Below the pieces are notes generated by a model. That model was not told the DNA's origin. It was given only the letters and a program-made list of their open reading frames with translations, and searched no databases. Positions 15,548 through 23,601 of a stretch of 64,000 nucleotides of DNA are shown piece by piece. The number at the start of each line of letters is the position of its first letter. Position 1 is the stretch's first letter. A program made the position numbers and the translations under genes. The DNA lies in the NCBI GenBank assembly GCA_947626845.1, contig CANQTW010000003.1:1-64000 (forward strand), read 5' to 3'. Origin of the DNA: an uncultured Oscillospiraceae bacterium. GTDB taxonomy: Bacteria > Bacillota > Clostridia > Oscillospirales > Oscillospiraceae.

Positions 15548-17464
15548 ATGATTACACTAAAGAAAGCGACTATTTACAAATACAAATGCGTGGAAAATGA
15601 GCAAACATTTGAGATTGAGCCAGATATTACAGTTCTTGTTGGTATGAACGAATCCGGTAAGACGAGTTTGCTCGAGGCCTTAGCAAAAGTTAATTACTTT
15701 GATAGCAATGACACCGACTATCATTTTGATATGACCCACGATTATCCACGTAAACAGAAAAAAGCAGCAGAGAAAAGTGGCCAGCCAATTGACGCTGTGA
15801 AATTGTACTACGAAATAGATGATTCATTGCGCCAAGCAATTGAGAAAGATGTTGGGATAAAATTTAGGCGGAAAACCTTTTCATATACGAAGAGGTATGA
15901 TAACGGGGCAACCGTAGATATTGAAATGTTGGATACTTCAGCCTTTATCACCGCTAAGTTAAAAGCGCTGAATGTATCTGGAGAAAGATACATATCGCTG
16001 TTTTCAAAAGTAAAAAACCAAGCTGAATTTGATGCTGCAATAAAATCATTAACATCTGAAGGTGAAAGTGCAGATTGCCTTGCAACACTCAAAGAGATGC
16101 GGCCATATCTTCTTAATGAAAAGAATTGGGATAGCCCAATAAGCGAATACATTTGGCGAAAGCATATAAAACCCAATATACCCAAATTCATGTATTATGA
16201 TGACTATTATATGTTGCCATCCAGAATTTCAATCGACAAGATTCACAGTAAGCAGACATTAGACAATTCCGAAAAAACTGCTCGGGCTTTGCTTGAATTA
16301 GCTGACATTGATACTGAAAATCTAATAAATGCCGATTCGTATGAGGACTTTAAAGCCGAACTTGAAGCAACACAAGCAATAATATCCGAAGAATTGTTCA
16401 AATACTGGTCAACAAATCAGAATCTTAGAATTCAATTTGATATTGATAAAGTTGAAGGAACGGATTCTTCGAGGAACCGTCGTATTGTTGACCACATCTT
16501 GGATATCCGTGTTGAAAATCTTAGGAGCATGGTATCATTACCGCTTGCCAACAGAAGCAAAGGCTTCAATTGGTTCTTTTCGTTCCTTGTTTGGTTTGAA
16601 AAAATACAAGAGAATAAAGAGACACAGTATATTTTGCTGCTTGATGAGCCGGGTTTGAATCTTCATGCAATGGCTCAACATGACTTGCTTCGTTTTATCG
16701 AAGATCTATCAAAGGAGTACCAAATTATATATACTACTCATTCTCCGTTTATGATAGAATCGGATAAACTTCAGCGAGTAAGAACTGTACTGGAAAAGCA
16801 AGATGGAACACACATTTCGGATTGCTTACAAGAAAAAGACCCCAACACCATCTTCCCATTGCAAGCAGCGTTAGGTTATACGATTGCTCAAAACTTGTTT
16901 GTTTCCGAGAAAAACCTGTTAGTAGAGGGAATCGCTGACCTTGTTTATCTAAATATACTCTCAAATATCCTTAGCGGTATGGGGCGAACAGGGCTTAAGA
17001 ACAATATCACTATTGTACCTGTTGGTGGAGCGGATAAAATTGCAACATTTATTTCTCTGCTAAGAGGAAATGATTTGAACATGTTGTGCCTCCTCGATAC
17101 CTTTACTGATCAATCGGCAAAAGCCCGTTTGGATAATATGATTGCACAGAACATCATAAAAGATAAGCGCATTATGTTCTACCACGATGTACTTAAAGTA
17201 CCTTTTGCAGACGTGGAGGATTTGTTTTCGGATTCAGACTACTTGACGCTCTATAACGGTGTATTCTCAAAGCAAATTGCACAAGGCGATATTGATGCTA
17301 CCAAACCGATTATGAATCAACTAAAAAGGAAAAATGGTGGTAAAGAGTTTAACCATTATACACCGGCAAATTTCTTAGCAAAAAATGCTGCAACAATTTC
17401 ACTGTCCGACGAAACATTAGATAACTTTGAGCTATTATTCAAAGCGGTTAATAAGATGTTTTAA
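15548..17464 (+). CDS. OLD-family ATPase/TOPRIM nuclease
   Basis: A 638-aa protein. The N-terminal ABC-type ATPase has Walker A at 32-40 (GMNESGKTS), an LLLLDEPGLNLH Walker B and a YTTHSPFMI switch histidine. The C-terminal TOPRIM-like domain has LLVEGIADLVYL and a later LLDTF acidic strand. This matches OLD (overcoming lysogenization defect) nucleases, including Gabija GajA. No UvrD-like GajB helicase is nearby, so it is not a standard Gabija pair. It sits 47 bases behind the restriction-modification genes and probably belongs to the same anti-phage cassette. Confidence 0.88.
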   Translation: MITLKKATIYKYKCVENEQTFEIEPDITVLVGMNESGKTSLLEALAKVNYFDSNDTDYHFDMTHDYPRKQKKAAEKSGQPIDAVKLYYEIDDSLRQAIEKDVGIKFRRKTFSYTKRYDNGATVDIEMLDTSAFITAKLKALNVSGERYISLFSKVKNQAEFDAAIKSLTSEGESADCLATLKEMRPYLLNEKNWDSPISEYIWRKHIKPNIPKFMYYDDYYMLPSRISIDKIHSKQTLDNSEKTARALLELADIDTENLINADSYEDFKAELEATQAIISEELFKYWSTNQNLRIQFDIDKVEGTDSSRNRRIVDHILDIRVENLRSMVSLPLANRSKGFNWFFSFLVWFEKIQENKETQYILLLDEPGLNLHAMAQHDLLRFIEDLSKEYQIIYTTHSPFMIESDKLQRVRTVLEKQDGTHISDCLQEKDPNTIFPLQAALGYTIAQNLFVSEKNLLVEGIADLVYLNILSNILSGMGRTGLKNNITIVPVGGADKIATFISLLRGNDLNMLCLLDTFTDQSAKARLDNMIAQNIIKDKRIMFYHDVLKVPFADVEDLFSDSDYLTLYNGVFSKQIAQGDIDATKPIMNQLKRKNGGKEFNHYTPANFLAKNAATISLSDETLDNFELLFKAVNKMF

Positions 17465-17498
17465 TTGTTAAATTAACGCATGATATTTGTTGCATGTT

Positions 17499-17627
17499 TG
17501 GCAACAGTATGGCAAAAAATCAGATGGCCCAAACTATCAGGATTATGAAAACAATCCAAATTATTTGAGCTAAATCTCATAAATAAACCTGTTTTGAAAA
17601 CTTCTGACAGGAGCGAGTGGGAGTGAT
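17499..17627 (+). repeat. Right end with core site D
   Basis: TGGCAAC at 17499-17505 and TGGCAAA at 17510-17516 (11-bp period); core CGAGTGGGAGTGAT at 17614-17627, 115 bp from the first arm. The region 17514-17613 is a close copy of 13770-13873, so the restriction-modification and OLD cassette is flanked by direct repeats of about 100 bp. Confidence 0.75.
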
Positions 17628-17737
17628 TGCACAGAACGAAAAGTATAGCGGAAGGCAAGCAATAAGTTATGAAAGCACAAAAATCTTCGTTTTAATGTAT
17701 TTATAAGTATCAACACACAATTAGGAGGCAATGGTCA

Positions 17738-18082
17738 ATGACATTAGATTTGAGGAACAACGCGGCGGCACAGGATATGATACGAATCATCATGAGAGAA
17801 AAAGATCTATCGGCAAAAGACGCCGTCACTTTTGCAGTCAACCGTGATATTCATCAAAAGATTCTTAAAGAGGGCTACGCATCGATTGCGCTCGATCTTT
17901 GGGGACATGATAATCCTGAGAGAATATGGGATACTCTCTCAAATCCTGTTGTTGTTTTGGAACTTGATAAACTTCAAGAAAGACTGATTGAGGACATCAG
18001 CGAGAAAGAAAAAGTAAATTATGAAACGGCAATTTGCTACTTTTTGATCTTTACTATGGATTATCTTGGATACCACATTTGA
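17738..18082 (+). CDS. Hypothetical protein, sole gene of cassette D-E
   Basis: A 114-aa soluble, mostly helical protein; I do not recognise the family. AGGAGG lies ahead of ATG 17738. It contains a short acidic middle segment and ends in an aromatic-rich helix (ICYFLIFTMDYLGYHI). It is the only gene between right ends D and E, so the block is roughly 600 bp with one gene and one recombination-like end. By location it could be an antitoxin, anti-defence or regulatory cargo protein, but nothing in the sequence proves this. Confidence 0.65.
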   Translation: MTLDLRNNAAAQDMIRIIMREKDLSAKDAVTFAVNRDIHQKILKEGYASIALDLWGHDNPERIWDTLSNPVVVLELDKLQERLIEDISEKEKVNYETAICYFLIFTMDYLGYHI

Positions 18083-18098
18083 CGATCCCCGTCTCAAG

Positions 18099-18227
18099 TG
18101 GCAACACAAGGGCAACAAAAGCGGATAGCGCATGCTTTACTGATAATACGGATAATGTAGATATGCTTGATAAAATGCATAAATAAATTTACTTAGAATA
18201 GATTTCAAGGCGGCGAATGGGAATGAT
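18099..18227 (+). repeat. Right end with core site E
   Basis: TGGCAAC at 18099-18105 and GGGCAAC at 18110-18116; core CGAATGGGAATGAT at 18214-18227, again 115 bp from the first arm. It lies directly after the 114-aa gene. Confidence 0.72.
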
Positions 18228-18286
18228 TCTCACTGGCAATGCATTAAACGTATTTAAACTGAAAATGTGAGTATAAGGAGAATCTT

Positions 18287-18526
18287 TTGGAAAATTACTT
18301 AATGGCTCTTAAGGATATATTGGTTATACTTTCTCCAATAATTGTGGCCTACATAAGTTATAGAAGCAACAAAAAGTCGAAGCGAGAAATTCGGCAAGAT
18401 ATAGAAAAAATAGTAAGAGAAAAGGACGCAGAAACAACTCAAATCTTGCAACGAATTAGTGCGGAGTTAGAAAGTCAAAAACAGTTAGCTTCTTGGAACA
18501 ATTCTTTGCCACAAACAAACGAATAA
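18287..18526 (+). CDS. Small membrane-anchored coiled-coil protein (cassette E-F)
   Basis: A 79-aa protein read from TTG 18287 behind AAGGAG. It has one N-terminal membrane segment (about 5-24, LKDILVILSPIIVAYISY) followed by a basic linker and a charged coiled coil (about 30-68), similar to small phage- or element-encoded membrane proteins. The 3' end overlaps the next frame by 34 bases. I recognise no family. A role as a membrane partner of the following small protein is possible. Confidence 0.55.
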   Translation: MENYLMALKDILVILSPIIVAYISYRSNKKSKREIRQDIEKIVREKDAETTQILQRISAELESQKQLASWNNSLPQTNE

Positions 18527-18783
18527 CTGGTTTGGCGGGATCAGAGCGGTATGGGAATATAAGTTCACTACCTGCGATGATTAGTGGCATCAGAGCTTCA
18601 ATTGACGCCAACCTCTTTTCTGCCGAAGAGTTATATGAACTAAAAAGAATGTTGGAAAAAATTAATCTTCCAAGCGAGAGCGATAGTTTATACCCGTATG
18701 AAATTACATATCTGATGGCGTACAAAAAACTGATAAGAGATATAGATGCGATACTCCACGATGCGGAAGAAGAGGGCAAGTAA
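18493..18783 (+). CDS. Small hypothetical protein overlapping the preceding gene (cassette E-F)
   Basis: A 96-aa frame from TTG 18493; a start further downstream, such as the ATG of MISGIRASID, is also possible. The product is mainly helical and acidic at the C-terminus (IDAILHDAEEEGK). The overlap with the 18287-18526 frame means either translational coupling, a frameshifted fusion of the two, or a natural frameshift mutation in one original gene. No family is recognised. Confidence 0.45.
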   Translation: MEQFFATNKRITGLAGSERYGNISSLPAMISGIRASIDANLFSAEELYELKRMLEKINLPSESDSLYPYEITYLMAYKKLIRDIDAILHDAEEEGK

Positions 18784-18818
18784 TTATCAGTAAGTATTTT
18801 GCAGTATACCCCCAGCAT

Positions 18819-18965
18819 TGATAGCACTCCCCGATAGCATTTTGATAGCAGAAAGTCGGATACCCCATAGGATATGGATAATACACATCAAATCGAACCA
18901 AACGGAACAAAATCCACTACGCAAAAAAGTTTAGAAACAGGTTTCATTTGGCGAGTGGGAGTAAT
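18819..18965 (+). repeat. Right end with core site F
   Basis: TGATAGC at 18819-18825, CGATAGC at 18832-18838 and TGATAGC at 18843-18849 (the last two 11 bp apart); core CGAGTGGGAGTAAT at 18952-18965, 120 bp from 18832. GTTTAGAAAC just before the core is identical to the XRE operator repeat of IME1. Confidence 0.75.
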
Positions 18966-18971
18966 TTTTAT

Positions 18972-19012
18972 AAAATTCAGGCTTTGCGCGTTGCTTAAAG
19001 CCTGAATTTTTT
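18972..19012 (+). terminator. Terminator after core F
   Basis: AAAATTCAGGCTTT pairs with AAAGCCTGAATTTT, with a T-run. It occupies the same position after the core as the terminators of IME1 and IME2 occupy in their left regions, and insulates the block. Confidence 0.75.
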
Positions 19013-19023
19013 GTAAACTGAAA

Positions 19024-19385
19024 ACCACTCGTTAAACGAGTGGTTCAAAAAAGCCTATGGCGATGAGGAAGAATCCCTGTTAGAATAAACATACGGTCTG
19101 GCAACTGCATGTATATTCTAGCAGGGAGACATTCATATGGGAATGGACGACGTAAAGAGTTTAGCATACAAGATACAAAAATGCAAAGGAAAAAGTACAG
19201 GGAGTAAAAACCATCCAATGAAGGGGAAGCGGAAAGAAGAATAAAAGATGAATTCAAAAATAGAAGAAAAAGTGTAGGAGATAGGAATTTTTTGCGCGAC
19301 TGACAGACATACTTACACGTTTGACGTGTCCGCGAGGAACATAGGGCTTTGCCCGCATGTGAAAAACCACCGGCTTCGCCGGTGG
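19024..19385 (+). mobile_element. Remnant of an IS200/IS605-type insertion sequence
   Basis: The left hairpin AACCACTCGTT/AACGAGTGGTT is at 19024-19046 and the right hairpin CCACCGGC/GCCGGTGG at 19367-19385. An inverted repeat CCCTGTTAGAATA/TATTCTAGCAGGG (19076-19126) precedes a start codon region (19138) encoding a short tnpA-like N-terminus that soon loses frame (MDDVKSLAY, where intact enzymes have SLAHT). The transposase body is missing. This is an internally deleted, MITE-like copy that would need a transposase in trans. Confidence 0.65.
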
Positions 19386-19522
19386 ATGTTTATTTATGAC
19401 TTACTTGATAACACGAATTAATTGACATATTTAATATGATTAAATACTGAAGGATTTGCTGGCCGACAAGTCAGAATATTCTCAAGAACTTGCGACTTTT
19501 ATCGAACAAATTTATTTTTGTA

Positions 19523-19551
19523 TTGACATTGTTTACATTGAAGTCTATAAT
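19523..19551 (+). promoter_or_regulatory. Consensus sigma-A promoter of the six-gene block
   Basis: TTGACA at 19523-19528, 17-bp spacer, TATAAT at 19546-19551. Transcription would start near 19558, just before ATG 19585, which supports that start and excludes a longer reading frame. Confidence 0.85.
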
Positions 19552-19584
19552 CAAACTGTAAAATGTTCAGCCGAGGATGGAAAA

Positions 19585-19803
19585 ATGGGAATCAGCTATA
19601 AAAAGCTATGGTTAATACTTGTTGAAAAAGAGATCTCTCCGGCAACGCTCCGAAAAGATCTCAATATAGCCACGGGAACTATGACCAAGTTGCGGAGGAA
19701 TGAGGAAGTTGCACTCTCTGTTCTGCTTCGAATATGTGAATACCTAGATTGCAACATTGGTGATATTTGTGATGCTGTGAAGACATATTTGCCCACAATA
19801 TGA
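19585..19803 (+). CDS. Cro/CI-type HTH regulator leading the six-gene block
   Basis: A 72-aa protein starting MGISYKKLWLILVEKEIS, almost entirely a helix-turn-helix of the HTH_26 type (TLRKDLNIATGTMTKLRRNE). A perfect promoter ends 33 bases upstream of ATG 19585, so longer in-frame starts are unlikely. It precedes the zinc-ribbon gene by 18 bases and probably regulates the block and itself. Confidence 0.85.
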   Translation: MGISYKKLWLILVEKEISPATLRKDLNIATGTMTKLRRNEEVALSVLLRICEYLDCNIGDICDAVKTYLPTI

Positions 19804-19821
19804 GCACAGGGGGGATTGCTG

Positions 19822-20979
19822 ATGATTATTACATTAGAACCTGGGGAGAAAATATTATTGCAAACATCTGAGGGCGGTGTTCATTTTTGCGGTGGTGAGG
19901 AAGATGGCACAGAGATAGATGATCTTTGCTTGACAAATTTGGATTTGATTTATACATACGAGGATTCTACTGGTGGCATCTTCTCAAAATCTAAAGATGT
20001 TGTAGAGAGAATTCCACTTGATATAATTGAAGTAACAGATGGCATTCCCCAAGTACAGTATGCCAAGGATACGAATTATAGCTGGTCGCTACAAATCTGC
20101 CGAAAAGACGGAATTTGCGATTTTTTCTGGATCAACGGCCCAAAAAAGAAGATATACCCTCAGTGGGTGTCGGCAATCAAAGATGCGGTGGCCACTTATG
20201 CGGAGAGCCATCAGGAAGAATTGGATGTAAAAGAGCTGCCCAAAGAAGAACCGTATATCAAAAATGAAACTACGCTTACTAATCCCGAAGAACCACAAAA
20301 ATACTCAATACCCAAAGCTGTAATACACTGTGCAAAGTGCGGCGAAGAAAATGATATTAAGGCCCGGTTTTGCCAGAAATGTGGCGCACCTTTCCACGAA
20401 GAAAATGTGGTATCTCCAATGGTGAATGATACTCCGGCAGAAGCAAAAGCAGAATCGCCGCGAAAGAGTCCGTCACTGGAAAATGTACAACAAAAGCGGG
20501 AAGATGCGGCATCTGTAATAACGGATGTGCAGTTTTGCACGAACTGTGGGGCACCAGTGAAAGCAGGGTTTGAATTCTGCCCAGAATGTGGAGCGAGGAT
20601 ACCTGTTTCAACGGGGACGGGAAATGAAAATGAAGACCAGCAACATCCAAAGAAGCAGTGCCCAAACTGTGGAGAATTGATGCCTTTGGATATGTTCTAT
20701 TGCCTAAACTGCGGTTTTCAATTTCGTGATCCCAATAGGCAAGATGAAGACTTCCAAGATGTCGTCCACAGGGTTCGGATGATGGAGGGCGTTTGGAAAA
20801 ACAAGTGGGTTGCGTTGGTACTATGTATTTTCTTCGGTATTTTCGGAGTCCACCGCTTTTATGAAGGGAAAGCAGTGACAGGAATCCTGTTTTTATTCAC
20901 ATTTGGGTTGCTTGGATTCGGTGTGGTGTTTGATTTGGTTCGTATTGCTCTGAAACCAAATCCCTATCGAGTAAAATGA
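19822..20979 (+). CDS. Zinc-ribbon/TM2 protein with N-terminal PH-like domain
   Basis: A 385-aa protein. Residues about 1-120 look like a PH-type beta domain (ITLEPGEKILLQTSEGG, WSLQICRKDG). Three CxxC...CxxC zinc ribbons follow (CAKCGEE...CQKCG, CTNCGAP...CPECG, CPNCGEL...CLNCG). The C-terminus is a TM2 domain with two membrane helices (FFGIFGVHRFYEGK, GLLGFGVVFDLVRI). ATG 19822 is seven bases after AGGGGGG. It may sense or scaffold at the membrane. Similar ribbon proteins accompany SPFH proteins in the B. subtilis ydjFGHI locus; this link is inference. Confidence 0.8.
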   Translation: MIITLEPGEKILLQTSEGGVHFCGGEEDGTEIDDLCLTNLDLIYTYEDSTGGIFSKSKDVVERIPLDIIEVTDGIPQVQYAKDTNYSWSLQICRKDGICDFFWINGPKKKIYPQWVSAIKDAVATYAESHQEELDVKELPKEEPYIKNETTLTNPEEPQKYSIPKAVIHCAKCGEENDIKARFCQKCGAPFHEENVVSPMVNDTPAEAKAESPRKSPSLENVQQKREDAASVITDVQFCTNCGAPVKAGFEFCPECGARIPVSTGTGNENEDQQHPKKQCPNCGELMPLDMFYCLNCGFQFRDPNRQDEDFQDVVHRVRMMEGVWKNKWVALVLCIFFGIFGVHRFYEGKAVTGILFLFTFGLLGFGVVFDLVRIALKPNPYRVK

Positions 20980-21015
20980 TTTCATTTCGAAAGTGAGTAG
21001 AGCGAGGTAAGCAAA

Positions 21016-22248
21016 ATGGCCTATTGTAGGAACTGCGGAACAAAATTAGTTGAAGGGGCCAAATTCTGTCAGAAATGTGGCTGCCCGACAAAAGAAAGTA
21101 ACACAGAGCGGACACCGCGACAGCAAGAGTTTGCTGGAAGAATATACAAATGCCCCAATTGTGGTGAGGTCCTGGAGTCTTTTTGTGCTGTATGCCCAGC
21201 CTGCGGGCAAGAAATCAGAGACAGCCATGTTTCAGAAACTGTACGTGAATTTACGGATAAGTTAGAGCGAGCGCGGACGCTTGACCAAAAAGTGGAACTA
21301 ATTAGAAGTTTTCCGGTAGCCAACAATAAAGAAGATATTTTTGAGTTCATCATTTTAGCTTCGACAAATATAACGAATGATATGCATCGGGATTTGTATA
21401 AGGCGTGGATATCAAAATTTGAACAGTGTTATCAAAAAGCTAAAGTGATGTTCGAAAACACGGAAGATTTTGAAAATGTTCAGAAAATATACGAAATGAC
21501 TCAAAAAAAGATAAAAAAGGAAAACATTGCGCAAGGTGCGAAATCAGCACAAAGAACTATCGTAAAGACAAGTGGCGTGATATCCAATATGCTGACTGTT
21601 ACCCTTACTAATGTAGGTGTTTTTGCAGGGATTTTTTTCTTGATTTGGGCTATCAATGTCAATAGGGCATACGAAAATAGTTCGATGCATGAACTAATCG
21701 GCGTTATATTATTGATTGCTTCTGCCGCCATCCTGCTCAGAAGAGGTGCGCATCTCTATGAGTATGTGATTACTGGGTTTGGTGGCGGATTATCTATTTT
21801 TTTTGGTGAATTCTTGCGAAATGGGTCACTACTTAGACTGGGCGGCTTCATGGTATTGATCATTACAGCAGTAAACTTCTTTCGACGGTTTAGTTACATA
21901 AATGTCAAAACAAAATCGGTTAATTTAAATCCAAGCTCTGAAGTAAACGGGAAAGGCCCTGAGATACCGGTTTCAACAGAGGTTGTAAAAGTGCCATTAT
22001 CAGCCTTTCTCTACTCTGAAAAAAATTATGGTGTTGTTGTTGCACTGTTTGAACATGCAGGCTTTACCAATATAAGAACTGTGCCACTTCATGATTTGCG
22101 TAAAGGCATAATTTTTAAGCGAGCAGAAGAATCCTCAAGCGAACTTGTTGCATCTATTCATGTTGATGGACACCCATTGACAATTCTCAAACGTAACTAT
22201 TCTCCTAATTCATCTGTCGTTATTTCGTACCATAGTTTCCAAAATTAA
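21016..22248 (+). CDS. Zinc-ribbon membrane protein
   Basis: A 410-aa protein with two N-terminal zinc ribbons (YCRNCGTKL...CQKCG and CPNCGEV...CPACG), a helical region (about 75-190) and three or four membrane helices (about 195-290). The C-terminal cytoplasmic domain (about 320-410) begins IPVSTEVVKVPLSAFLYSEK and ends in a possible SH3- or PH-like strand set. I cannot name the family of the C-terminal part. It lies between a TM2 protein and an SPFH protein in a co-directional run, so a shared membrane complex is likely. Confidence 0.72.
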   Translation: MAYCRNCGTKLVEGAKFCQKCGCPTKESNTERTPRQQEFAGRIYKCPNCGEVLESFCAVCPACGQEIRDSHVSETVREFTDKLERARTLDQKVELIRSFPVANNKEDIFEFIILASTNITNDMHRDLYKAWISKFEQCYQKAKVMFENTEDFENVQKIYEMTQKKIKKENIAQGAKSAQRTIVKTSGVISNMLTVTLTNVGVFAGIFFLIWAINVNRAYENSSMHELIGVILLIASAAILLRRGAHLYEYVITGFGGGLSIFFGEFLRNGSLLRLGGFMVLIITAVNFFRRFSYINVKTKSVNLNPSSEVNGKGPEIPVSTEVVKVPLSAFLYSEKNYGVVVALFEHAGFTNIRTVPLHDLRKGIIFKRAEESSSELVASIHVDGHPLTILKRNYSPNSSVVISYHSFQN

Positions 22249-22268
22249 CTCATAAAGAGGTGTGTGAT

Positions 22269-23591
22269 ATGGGATTATTCAAAAAGAATTCAAATGGCGG
22301 TATTATGGATATCATCCGCTGTGATGAAACTTCATATTTGGTATGGAAGTGGCACCCAAATGGATCGCAGGCTGGGAAAAACAATAGGGAAAATGCAATA
22401 CGTTGGGGTTCTGTATTGCGAATAAAGGATGGCGAAGTTGCCGTTTTTGTTTACAATCAGCCCAACGGAATTGCACAGGATTTTATTGAGGGGCCTTTTG
22501 ATCAAATCCTTCAAACCAATAACCTGCCTGTACTGGCAAACATTATTGGTAAAATGTACGACGGCGGTACACCCTTTCAGGCAGAGGTTTACTTTATTAA
22601 CCTTGCCCGGATTATCCAAGTCAAGTTTGGGGTGCCGTTCTTTGATGTGTTCGACCCGCGTTTTGAGGACTTTGGGATCCCTGTAGCTGTCAGAGGGACA
22701 ATCAGCTTTCAAATCAAGGACTACCGTGAGTTTGTCAAACTCCATCGGCTCAGCAATTTCAGCTTGGAGGACTTCCAGGGACAGATTAGAGATGCCGTCG
22801 CTCGTTACATAAAAGATACCGTTGCAAACGCCCCTGCAGTCAATAATATTCCTGTAGTACAACTTGAAACAAAGATTGCTCAGATCAATGACGCGATTGA
22901 GTATGACATTTGTGCGAGGTTGAGTGAGAGCTTTGGGGTAATTGTACATGGTGTAGACATTGGAGCGATTGAGCTTGACAAATCAAGCGAGGGTTATCAC
23001 CGGCTTATGGTGGTGACAAGGGATGTTGCTGAGACGAAGGTCGAGGCTGAAACCGCAGATTATGTAGAACGGCTGCGCATCCAGCGTGAAGAGGGCCAAT
23101 ATGCTTTGCACAAACAAACCCAATCGGCTAATATTGGTGCATACCAGATCGAAAAGCAAGCAGAAGTTGGCATCGCCGGGGCCGAGGCATTGGGAAAGAT
23201 GGGCAGCAATGATGCCGGAAATGTCAATTTGGGGGGAGACGGCGTCGGCTTTAATCCCGCTGCTATGATGGCAGGGATGGCACTGGGCGGCGCAGTTGGT
23301 CAGAATATAGCGGGAACCATGAATGGCATGCTGTCGGGCATCAATCAGCAACCTAGCCCCGGTGCCGTACCGCCGCCGGTTCCTACAGCAGCGTATCATG
23401 TTGTAATCAACGGTCAAGCGGCAGGCCCATTTGATATGACAACTTTAACTCAGATGGCTGCTGAAGGTCGCCTTAATGCTGATAGCCTGGTATGGAAGGC
23501 AGGAATGAGCCAGTGGGAGAAGGCTGGGGCAATGGATGATTTGAAGGCCATCTTTGCGAATGCGGCGTCTCCAATTCTTCAAAATGAATAA
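22269..23591 (+). CDS. SPFH-domain (YdjI-like) protein with C-terminal GYF_2 domain
   Basis: A 440-aa protein. Residues about 1-30 resemble the YdjI/virion-core start (MGLFKKNSNGGIMDIIRCDE); an SPFH/band-7 domain follows (about 40-240), then a helical and glycine-rich linker, and a GYF_2 domain (about 370-435; GQAAGPFDMTTLTQMAAEG, WKAGMSQWEKAG). ATG 22269 is eight bases behind AAAGAGG. SPFH proteins build large oligomeric membrane-associated scaffolds; GYF_2 modules bind partner peptides. It is the likely core of the block's complex. Confidence 0.88.
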   Translation: MGLFKKNSNGGIMDIIRCDETSYLVWKWHPNGSQAGKNNRENAIRWGSVLRIKDGEVAVFVYNQPNGIAQDFIEGPFDQILQTNNLPVLANIIGKMYDGGTPFQAEVYFINLARIIQVKFGVPFFDVFDPRFEDFGIPVAVRGTISFQIKDYREFVKLHRLSNFSLEDFQGQIRDAVARYIKDTVANAPAVNNIPVVQLETKIAQINDAIEYDICARLSESFGVIVHGVDIGAIELDKSSEGYHRLMVVTRDVAETKVEAETADYVERLRIQREEGQYALHKQTQSANIGAYQIEKQAEVGIAGAEALGKMGSNDAGNVNLGGDGVGFNPAAMMAGMALGGAVGQNIAGTMNGMLSGINQQPSPGAVPPPVPTAAYHVVINGQAAGPFDMTTLTQMAAEGRLNADSLVWKAGMSQWEKAGAMDDLKAIFANAASPILQNE

Positions 23592-23601
23592 GGGACGATA
23601 G

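Larger units (their letters stand above)
18784..19584. other. Gap with right end F, IS200/IS605 remnant and promoter
   Basis: It contains right end F (18819-18965), a terminator (18972-19012), a decayed IS200/IS605-type element (19024-19385) and a consensus promoter (19523-19551). No intact gene is present. Confidence 0.7.

Noticed and set aside
15548-17464. A complete Gabija system
   Set aside because: No UvrD-like GajB gene lies on either side of the OLD-family gene.
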